In this document: positions 24,674-31,256 of the stretch, piece after piece
How positions within the stretch are numbered: position 1 is the first letter of the stretch
Layout: every line of letters starts with the position of its first letter
NCBI GenBank assembly: GCA_028281445.1
Contig: JANQJW010000078.1
Location: 1 to 57,070, forward strand
Source: Planctomycetota bacterium
GTDB taxonomy: Bacteria > Planctomycetota > PLA2 > JAEUHO01
Length of the DNA: 57,070 bases
Direction: 5' to 3'
Translations under genes and position numbers: made by a program
The notes under the pieces: generated by a model
Database searches by the model: none
Told to the model about the DNA's origin: nothing
The model's input: only the letters and a program-made list of their open reading frames with translations

Positions 24674-25462
24674 TCAGACCCGGAACGACGCCAACAACTC
24701 GCAAAGCCAGTCGTGGACCGGTGCGGCCCCCGCCACCAGGACACCGCGGTCGACCAAAGCGTCCACGCGGCGGTCGTCCGTCGCCAGGCCGCCCGCTTCG
24801 CGCACCAGCAGGGCGCCCGGCCCCAGGTCGTGGATGGGGGAGACGTGCACCCGGCCGCCGACGTAGGCATCGGCCGCGCTCGTGGCGACGTCGCGCAGGT
24901 GTACGGCCACCGAGCCCAGCGCCCGCGCGCGGTAGCAGCCGCGGCGGATCCGGGCGATGAGTTCCGGGTGATCACGGAACAAGCCGCCGCGTGCGATGTC
25001 GAGGTGCACGACGCAGTGCTCGGGCTCGCGCGGCCGCATGCGGACGCGCGTGCCTTCGTGCCACGTGCCGGCCCCCTTGGCTGCCCACGTGAACTCGTCG
25101 GTGAGCGGCTCGTAGATCGCGGCGAAGAGCGGCTCGATGCCGTCCATGAGCACGAGCTGGCTTCCGAACACCGAGAGGCGGCGCGCGAAGTTGGCCGTGC
25201 CATCCAGTGGGTCCAGGTGCCACGTCGGGCTGCCCTCGCGCAGCGTGCCCGACTCCTCGCCGTATACGCCGAACGCGGGATCGATCTTCATCAACACCGC
25301 GCCGAGCTCCTGCTCCAGCGCGACGTCGAGATCCGTCACGGCGGTCCCGTCCTCCTTGAAAGCCGTCTCACCGGCAGGCTCGTGGTACGCCGCGAGGACC
25401 TGCGGGCGCGTGGCGCGCATCGCGGCCTCGACGGTCGGGGCATAGGCGGCAAAGTCCGTCAC
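24674..25462 (-). CDS. Inositol monophosphatase family protein
   Basis: 262 residues, the usual family length. Metal-binding motifs are present: GEESG (Glu of motif 1), LDPLDGTANF (DPxDGT) and IHDLGPGALLVREAGG (the WD-type motif, here with HD). This Mg-dependent, lithium-sensitive fold dephosphorylates inositol phosphates, histidinol phosphate (HisN), adenosine bisphosphate (CysQ) or fructose bisphosphate; the sequence does not decide between them. The GTG start at 25462 overlaps the upstream stop (GTGA) and has GGAGG five bases away, a strong ribosome binding site. Confidence 0.85.
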   Translation of the reverse strand: MTDFAAYAPTVEAAMRATRPQVLAAYHEPAGETAFKEDGTAVTDLDVALEQELGAVLMKIDPAFGVYGEESGTLREGSPTWHLDPLDGTANFARRLSVFGSQLVLMDGIEPLFAAIYEPLTDEFTWAAKGAGTWHEGTRVRMRPREPEHCVVHLDIARGGLFRDHPELIARIRRGCYRARALGSVAVHLRDVATSAADAYVGGRVHVSPIHDLGPGALLVREAGGLATDDRRVDALVDRGVLVAGAAPVHDWLCELLASFRV

Positions 25463-27129
25463 GCATCCCTCCCGTATGCCGGGTCGGGGCCGAGCGGCTC
25501 CCGGCGGGCGTCGACCTGGGCCTCGAGCACGGCCAGCAGCGGCAACACGCACATCTCGGGCGGCGCCTCCGTGTCGGCGCGCGCGATGTAGGCTTCTTCC
25601 TCGTCGCCGATCGGGTCCATCGCGCGTGCCTGGGCCGCGTAGATGGCCCAGTCCGCATCGCTTGCGTCCGTTCCCTTGGCGGCCCGCGCCTCGAGGCGCC
25701 GGCGGATCACGACTTCGTCCGCGTGCGCATCCACGACGGCAAACGGAGACCCCAGCTCGTCGGCCAATGCGCGCGCATCGTCGCGACTGCTGCGGCGGAC
25801 GTACGTGGCATCCAGGATCGTCGGACGGCCGCGCAGCAGCGACTCGCGCCCGCGCTCCAGGATCGCCGCGTAGGTGCGCGCGTGCATCTCCGGGCCGTAA
25901 ACGACCTTGCGCTCGTCTGCGTCCGGCCGGTCCGTGACGGCCAGGCCGAGCAGGCCCTTGCGTACGACGTCGCTGCGAACCACCTCTGCGCCCAGCCACG
26001 GCGCGATGCGCGACGCCAGCCAGCTCTTGCCCGTACCGGCTGCGCCGCGCATGACGAGCAAGGGCGGCGGCGACCCCGCGCGAGCAAACGTCCACGCCAG
26101 CGCGAGGCAACGCCGTGCCGCGAGGCCCTTCTCGGTCCGTGCTGCGTCCGACAACTCCGGCTCGCGGCACGTCACCTCGTTGACCATCGCCCGCACGTGC
26201 GCGCGGTACGCGCGATAGAGCGGTAGCAGCGCGGCGCCGTCGGGGTCGCCGGCGGCGTCGAGGTAGGTACGCTCGAAGGCGTGCGCGAGATCGGCGCGGT
26301 CGAAGAGCGCCAGCTCCATGGCAAGGAACGCGGCGTCAGAGAGCGGATCTACGTGCCGCAGGCGTTCCGTGAACTCGCAGCAGTCGATGATCTCGATCCG
26401 GCCGTCCGTTGCGAGCACGTGCTCGAGGCGGATATCGCCGTGTCCGTCGACCATCAAGCCGTCGCGCACGCGCTTGCGAATGCGCTCGCGGGACTGCGCG
26501 AGCCGCCGGACGATGCGCCCACGCAGGCCGTCGTGCACCGATGCCGGGAACGGATCGGGAACCCCGCCCGACGATCCCGTGAAGTTGCGACGCATCACCT
26601 GGCCGAAGCGCGACGGTAGGCCGTTCTTCGCCGCTTCGCCCTCGATGCGGTGCGCCTCCCCGAACGCGGCAAGCCGCCGCGCCACGTTTTCGACCGCGTC
26701 TTGCGTGAGCGTCTCGGCTTCGAGCTGATCGCGCAGGGTCAGCCCCTCGGGAATGCGCCGCATCTCGACCGCGTGCTCGACGACCTCGCCGCTTCCGCCG
26801 ATGGCGAGGGCGTCCCCCTCGCGCGTGATCGGCACCACGCCCCGGTAGAGATCCGGGGCGAGACGCCGATTGAGGCGCACCTCCTCCTCGCACCAGTGCT
26901 TGCGGGCCACGACCGTGCCGTAGTCGAGCAGGCTCCAGAGCCGGATCGGCTTCTTCACCTTCCACGCGCGATTCCCCGCCAGGAACACGACGCTGATGTG
27001 CGTCTGCACGACCTCTGCCTGCTCGCCGTCGACCAGGGCGCCGGGCTCTGACAGCTTGGCGATCAGCTCTTCGAGGGGGACACGCGTTTCGACCGGTTCG
27101 ACATGTTCGTCGGTGGCGGACGCGCTCAT
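25459..27129 (-). CDS. Fused aminoglycoside-phosphotransferase-like and AAA kinase protein
   Basis: 556 residues. The N-terminal half (about 1-330) is an APH/protein-kinase-like fold: VVFLAGNRAWKVKKPIRL (ATP-binding Lys region), DGHGDIRLEHVL (HGD catalytic motif) and EIIDCCEF (metal-binding). The C-terminal half (about 350-530) is a P-loop kinase, Walker A GAAGTGKS, with RSDVVRKGLLG resembling gluconate/zeta-toxin type kinases. This two-domain architecture is known in many bacteria but its substrate is not established. It overlaps the inositol phosphatase by 4 nt, so a joint sugar- or polyol-phosphate role is possible. A TAGAGT box 6 nt before the ATG overlaps the coaB stop. Confidence 0.78.
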   Translation of the reverse strand: MSASATDEHVEPVETRVPLEELIAKLSEPGALVDGEQAEVVQTHISVVFLAGNRAWKVKKPIRLWSLLDYGTVVARKHWCEEEVRLNRRLAPDLYRGVVPITREGDALAIGGSGEVVEHAVEMRRIPEGLTLRDQLEAETLTQDAVENVARRLAAFGEAHRIEGEAAKNGLPSRFGQVMRRNFTGSSGGVPDPFPASVHDGLRGRIVRRLAQSRERIRKRVRDGLMVDGHGDIRLEHVLATDGRIEIIDCCEFTERLRHVDPLSDAAFLAMELALFDRADLAHAFERTYLDAAGDPDGAALLPLYRAYRAHVRAMVNEVTCREPELSDAARTEKGLAARRCLALAWTFARAGSPPPLLVMRGAAGTGKSWLASRIAPWLGAEVVRSDVVRKGLLGLAVTDRPDADERKVVYGPEMHARTYAAILERGRESLLRGRPTILDATYVRRSSRDDARALADELGSPFAVVDAHADEVVIRRRLEARAAKGTDASDADWAIYAAQARAMDPIGDEEEAYIARADTEAPPEMCVLPLLAVLEAQVDARREPLGPDPAYGRDA

Positions 27130-27135
27130 GCGGGG

Positions 27136-27141
27136 ACTCTA
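27136..27141 (-). promoter_or_regulatory. Possible TANNNT box (TAGAGT), 6 nt before start 27129
   Basis: TAGAGT, CCCCGC, ATG. The first three bases are also the coaB stop codon, so this may be coincidence; the spacing matches the other boxes. Confidence 0.3.
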
Positions 27142-27792
27142 CCGGTTTTCGAGCAGCGTCTCGACGCGATCGAGAATCGCGTGCGCGAGGATCGCCTTGG
27201 ACGACGTCGGCAGCGAGCTGGTCTCGCCCTCGACGGGGATCCAGGTCGCCTTGCCGCCGCCCGCGCCGAAGTTCTCGATGCCGTTGAGCACGATCGCGTC
27301 GAGGCGCTTCTTCGCGATCTTCTCGCGCGCGCGCTTCTGCCCGCGCACGACCTCGAGCGCAAAGCCGACGTGGACGCGGTCCTTCTTGCCGCGTCCTAGC
27401 GAGGCGGCGATGTCCTTCGTGGGCTTGAGGCTCAGCGACATGCCGTCCCCTTCACGCGCCGGCTTGCCGCGGGCGCGCTTCAGGGGCCGCCAGTCCGCCG
27501 GCGCTGCGGCGAAGACGAGCACGTGCGCCCCGGCGGCGGCGGCGCGGGTTGCGCGCAGCATGTCCTCCGTCGACTCCACAGGGACGGTCTTGACGCCCTG
27601 CAGCGCCTTGAGGTTGTTCGGGCCCATGACCAGCGTGACCCGGGCGCCTCGGCGCGCGGCCAGGCGCGCCAGCTCGTGCCCCATCCGGCCCGTGGAGGCG
27701 TTGGAGAGGAAACGCACGTCGTCGAGGTACTCGCGGGTCGGGCCGGCGGTGATCACCACCCTTTTGCGGAGGAGAGCGCGTTTCCTGGGCAC
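27139..27792 (-). CDS. coaB: Phosphopantothenoylcysteine ligase domain protein (stand-alone CoaB)
   Basis: 217 residues, the size of the CoaB half of bifunctional CoaBC. VVITAGPTREYLDDVRFLSN and ASTGRMGHELA are the nucleotide- and substrate-binding signatures, followed by AAPADWRP (usually AAVADWRP). CoaB joins 4'-phosphopantothenate and cysteine in coenzyme A synthesis. The decarboxylase CoaC is absent here; it should be encoded elsewhere. GTG 27792 has a TAGGCT box 6 nt upstream and no Shine-Dalgarno sequence. Divergent from the GntR gene. Confidence 0.85.
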   Translation of the reverse strand: MPRKRALLRKRVVITAGPTREYLDDVRFLSNASTGRMGHELARLAARRGARVTLVMGPNNLKALQGVKTVPVESTEDMLRATRAAAAGAHVLVFAAAPADWRPLKRARGKPAREGDGMSLSLKPTKDIAASLGRGKKDRVHVGFALEVVRGQKRAREKIAKKRLDAIVLNGIENFGAGGGKATWIPVEGETSSLPTSSKAILAHAILDRVETLLENR

Positions 27793-27798
27793 GCCGGG

Positions 27799-27804
27799 AG
27801 CCTA
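27799..27804 (-). promoter_or_regulatory. TANNNT -10 box (TAGGCT), 6 nt before start 27792
   Basis: TAGGCT, CCCGGC, GTG of coaB. Leaderless-type spacing; no ribosome binding site. Confidence 0.45.
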
Positions 27805-27838
27805 CGGGAGCCCCTGATGGCCCTGCCCCGATTTCCGG

Positions 27839-27867
27839 TTGACGCGCCTCCGGCCGCGGTGTACTAG
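27839..27867 (+). promoter_or_regulatory. Sigma-70-like promoter of the GntR/ABC operon
   Basis: TTGACG (27839-27844), a 17-bp spacer and TACTAG (27862-27867). The -35 matches five of six consensus bases; the -10 matches three. The -10 lies inside the operator palindrome. Confidence 0.55.
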
Positions 27868-27880
27868 ATGTGCTAGTACA
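27860..27880. promoter_or_regulatory. Palindromic operator, TGTACTAG-N5-CTAGTACA
   Basis: Two perfect 8-bp half-sites (27860-27867 and 27873-27880) around ATGTG. It covers the -10 element and lies 28 bp before the GTG of the GntR gene. GntR-family repressors bind such dyads, so autorepression is the natural reading. Confidence 0.7.
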
Positions 27881-27907
27881 GTTGAGACAGTCAGGAGGCC
27901 GCCGAAG

Positions 27908-28306
27908 GTGCTCATCCGCGTCGATCCCCGTTCCGCCGAGCCGATCTTCGAGCAGATCGTCTTCCAGGTGAAGGGCGCCGTGGCACGCGGCGAGGCGACG
28001 GCGGGGGACAAGCTCCCCTCCGTGCGCAGCCTCGCGCGCGAGATCGCCGTCAACCCGAACACCGTGGTGCGGGCCTACGAACACCTCGAGCGCGACGGTC
28101 TCGTCGTGCGCCGCCAGGGCGCCGGCTGCTTCATCAGCGAGCCGGTCGAGCCACCGGCGGAGGTCCGCGGCGAGCAGCTCGATGCGCTGATGGAGCGCAC
28201 CGTGACCGAGGCCTTCCACCTCGGCGCCTCGCCGCGCGAGATCCGCGCCGCTCTGGCCCGCGCCCTGGCCGCGCTCGAGTTCACCAAGGGAGGGAAGAGG
28301 AAATGA
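27908..28306 (+). CDS. GntR family regulator, YtrA subfamily
   Basis: 132 residues, the short length typical of YtrA-type regulators. The winged helix (residues about 10-75) has GDKLPSVRSLAREIAVNPNT, the recognition helix, and RAYEHLERDGLVVRRQGAG. The C-terminal part is a short dimerising helix pair. GTG 27908 is supported by AGGAGG at 27893-27898. The gene precedes an ABC ATPase and permease with 4-nt overlaps, the YtrA arrangement, and the dyad at 27860 is the likely operator. The inducer is unknown; YtrA homologues respond to cell-wall antibiotics. Confidence 0.88.
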   Translation: MLIRVDPRSAEPIFEQIVFQVKGAVARGEATAGDKLPSVRSLAREIAVNPNTVVRAYEHLERDGLVVRRQGAGCFISEPVEPPAEVRGEQLDALMERTVTEAFHLGASPREIRAALARALAALEFTKGGKRK

Positions 28307-29220
28307 GCGATCCCGCCATCTCCTTCGAGGACGTCTACCGGCGCTTTGGCGAACAGCAGGTCCTCCGCGGCCTCAGCTTCGACGTGGAACCGGGGAGCGT
28401 GTACGCACTGCTGGGCCGCAACGGCTCGGGCAAGACCACGGCGATTCGCACGCTGCTCGGATTCCTGGAGCCGCACCGCGGCACCGCGCGCGTGCTCGGC
28501 CGTGACAGCGCGACGTTGCAGGCCGCCGATCGCGCGCGCATCGGCTACGTGACGGAGGGGCACCGCCTCTACGGCGTGATGAAGGTGAAGGAGATTCTCG
28601 CCTTCGAGGCCGCGACGCGACCCGACTTCTCACTGCAGCGGGCGCGCGATGCCGTGAAGCGCTTCGGGCTCGATCCCAAGAAGCGCATCATGCGCCTCTC
28701 GCGCGGCCAGCGTGCCCAGGTCGCACTCATCTGCGCCGTGGCCGCGAGTCCCGAAGTGCTCGTTTTCGACGACCCGGCGATGGGCCTCGACGTCGTCATG
28801 CGCCGCGAGTTCCTCGATGTGATGATCGATCTCTTGAGCGGCCAGGGCTGCTCCGTCTTGCTTGCCTCGCACATCCTGACCGACGTCGAGCGGATCGCGG
28901 ACCGCATCGGGATCCTGCATCACGGTCGTTTGATCGTGGACGCCACGATGGAGGACCTCAAGGAGCGTGTCGAGCAACGCGTGTGGCAGACGGACGCCGC
29001 CGCCGCGCCGGTCCTCCCCGGGCTGCTCGCCGCACGCAAGCGCCGCGACGGCTACGAGCTGACGTTGGTGGATTGCGACGCGTCGACGTGCGCCGAGCTC
29101 GAGGCGTCGGGCCGGCTGTCCGATCCGGTCACGCCCGGTCTCGAAGAGCTGTTCCTGAGTCTTGTTTCCGACTCGGCCGCCGGCGCGGAGAACGCCGTGC
29201 GAGAGGAGGTGCCCGCATGA
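28303..29220 (+). CDS. ABC transporter ATP-binding protein
   Basis: 305 residues. Walker A GRNGSGKTT, signature LSRGQRAQ (in place of LSGGQ), Walker B VLVFDDPAMGLD and a switch His in LLASHILTDVE. The Walker B position that is normally Glu (DEP) is Asp (DDP), a change seen in some GntR-linked ABC ATPases. It energises the permease encoded next. ATG overlaps the regulator stop (ATGA), and the permease start overlaps its own stop in the same way. Confidence 0.9.
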   Translation: MSDPAISFEDVYRRFGEQQVLRGLSFDVEPGSVYALLGRNGSGKTTAIRTLLGFLEPHRGTARVLGRDSATLQAADRARIGYVTEGHRLYGVMKVKEILAFEAATRPDFSLQRARDAVKRFGLDPKKRIMRLSRGQRAQVALICAVAASPEVLVFDDPAMGLDVVMRREFLDVMIDLLSGQGCSVLLASHILTDVERIADRIGILHHGRLIVDATMEDLKERVEQRVWQTDAAAAPVLPGLLAARKRRDGYELTLVDCDASTCAELEASGRLSDPVTPGLEELFLSLVSDSAAGAENAVREEVPA

Positions 29221-31196
29221 TCGCGCTGTGGAAGAAAGATGCCGGATGGATGTCGCTGTTCTTCGTGGCAGCGACGACCGTGTTCACGATCGCCCTGTTC
29301 GACGGGCACAGCGACGCCCATTGGATCGAGGGTGAGCGCAGGGTCTTCGGCGACACATTGATCGGCTGGTGGATTGCAGCAGCTGTATTCGGGCTCTACG
29401 CGGGCCTGCGCGATCGCCTGCTGGGCACTCGCGAGTACCTGCTGCACCGACCAGTCCGGCCCGAGAAGGTGTTCTGGGTCCGGTTTCTCGGGTGCGCGAT
29501 CGTCATGGCCGCCGCCGTCACGCTCTCGTGGCTCATTGCGTGGTTCTGGCCCTACGACGACGAGAACCGCGCCGTGTGGGAGTTCGGGCGTGTCGGGACC
29601 GTACTCACCCTGTCCACGAGCATGTGGCCGATGCTTGCGATCAGCATGTACGCCGGGACCGTGGCAGCGCCGCGCGTGTCAGCTCTCCTGCTCACAGGCC
29701 TCATCGGCGTCCCCGTGGCCTACTTGTCCTGGCGCGCCATGTTCCCCTTCGGTGAGGCGGTCACCGTGTCGACCTGGTTCTACATCGCGGTGCAGGCGGC
29801 CCTTGCCGTCGCCGTGCTCGCGATGAGCGTGATGAACTTCGTCCGGGGACAGGACGTCGATCGCGACGTCGCACCACGGCTCAAGAGCATCACCATGGCG
29901 CTGGCGGCCATCGGTGCCGTTCTGCTCTCCTCGATCGGTATCAGCGAGCTGCAGCGCGAGGGCTACAAGGGCCTGCTCTGGGGCTACCCGCGCATTCACG
30001 AGCTCGATGACGGGCGATTCGTGGGCGTCACGACATTCTGGAACGGCCAGCGGAGCGTCGCGCAGATCGTGGGGGAGGACCACGAGCCGACGGGAGAGCT
30101 CCTCGACCACAGGCGAGTCAAGCGCAAGTGGTTCGATCGCCGAGGCGGTACCCGCTGGCCGGACGTCGAGCGGCAGCTCGAACCGGAGCACGAGCGCTAC
30201 GGTCCCGCCGTCGGAGGAACCCGCCGCGTCCTGCCCTTCCATGGCCGCAATGACTACGATCACCGAGCCTACTTCCGGCTGCCCGAGGGCGATGTCGTCG
30301 TCTACGGACTGAGTCGTCGCCACTTCTTCGGCGGCGTAGGGGAGTGGCGTCCTCCGTGGACCCGGACGATCCGCCGCCCGGATCAACGCGCCTTCTCGCG
30401 CCGCGCGCGCTTCGACGCGTGGGATGGCAGCCTTCTGGCCCTGGACCCCGCCGACAGCTCGCTCTGGTCGGTCACGCTCGGAAGAAACGCCGGCGATTTC
30501 GCTGCGCTGAAGCTGCCGGACGGAGACCGTCCGCAGCGGTTGCTCAGGTTGAATCGGATCGTGGATCCGAAGACGCATCGGTCCAGGGAGTACATGGCGG
30601 TCTACGGCGAGAAGGAGACGTACGTCTGGGAGGACGGCAGATTCGTGCTCGCGCCCGAGAGGCTGCGCCGCCTCCGGGGTGACCCTTCGGTGGTTCGCGC
30701 GAAGAACCAGACGCGCATGGCGAGGAGAGTCGAGGAGGGGCCGTTGTCGTTCACCCTGGCCGCGATCGGCGAGGACGGGGCGACCCTGTTCGAGACGAGG
30801 CTGGAGCCGCGGACGGCGCGCGAGAAGTACCACTCAGCGTTGGTTCACGTCGCCACGATCCTCCGCGCTCCTGTGCTGGCGGTCGCCTCGCTCGGAATGG
30901 AGACGCCCGGCATCTGGCCCTTCGATCCGTTCCTCACGTACGGCGGACGGTTGTGGCTCGTTGCGCTCAACCTGGGCTACGCCGCGTTGCTTGTCTGGTT
31001 CGCGCGCCGGCGGCTCAAGCGCTACGGCGCGAACCGGTTCACGAAGACGCTCTGGACGGTCCTGATTGGTCTCGGGGGGGTGGCCGTCTTCATCCTCTTT
31101 CGCCTGGTCGAGCGCAAGCGGGCCCATGCGCCGGTTCCTGTCGTTGCGCAGGAAGGCGCACGCCCGTTGCTGATCCAGACAGCGCCGGTCGTTTGA
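29217..31196 (+). CDS. ABC transporter permease with large extracytoplasmic domain
   Basis: 659 residues. About seven N-terminal transmembrane helices (within residues 10-245, such as TLIGWWIAAAVFGLYAGL and GCAIVMAAAVTLSWLIAWFW), then a soluble region of roughly 290 residues rich in Trp, Arg and Asp, likely outside the membrane, then three C-terminal helices (ending TVLIGLGGVAVFILFRL). ATG 29217 has AGGAGGT upstream. Together with the ATPase it forms an ABC-2-like exporter under the GntR regulator; the substrate is unknown. Confidence 0.82.
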   Translation: MIALWKKDAGWMSLFFVAATTVFTIALFDGHSDAHWIEGERRVFGDTLIGWWIAAAVFGLYAGLRDRLLGTREYLLHRPVRPEKVFWVRFLGCAIVMAAAVTLSWLIAWFWPYDDENRAVWEFGRVGTVLTLSTSMWPMLAISMYAGTVAAPRVSALLLTGLIGVPVAYLSWRAMFPFGEAVTVSTWFYIAVQAALAVAVLAMSVMNFVRGQDVDRDVAPRLKSITMALAAIGAVLLSSIGISELQREGYKGLLWGYPRIHELDDGRFVGVTTFWNGQRSVAQIVGEDHEPTGELLDHRRVKRKWFDRRGGTRWPDVERQLEPEHERYGPAVGGTRRVLPFHGRNDYDHRAYFRLPEGDVVVYGLSRRHFFGGVGEWRPPWTRTIRRPDQRAFSRRARFDAWDGSLLALDPADSSLWSVTLGRNAGDFAALKLPDGDRPQRLLRLNRIVDPKTHRSREYMAVYGEKETYVWEDGRFVLAPERLRRLRGDPSVVRAKNQTRMARRVEEGPLSFTLAAIGEDGATLFETRLEPRTAREKYHSALVHVATILRAPVLAVASLGMETPGIWPFDPFLTYGGRLWLVALNLGYAALLVWFARRRLKRYGANRFTKTLWTVLIGLGGVAVFILFRLVERKRAHAPVPVVAQEGARPLLIQTAPVV

Positions 31197-31256
31197 TCTT
31201 GGCGTAGGAACACCACCCGGTGAGGCTGTCGCGCCGGGGGGAGGAGTTCCACGCGC

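Noticed and set aside
24663..25591. Plus-strand frames across the inositol phosphatase gene
   Set aside because: The minus strand carries the intact metal-binding motifs and a strong ribosome binding site; the plus frames have none.
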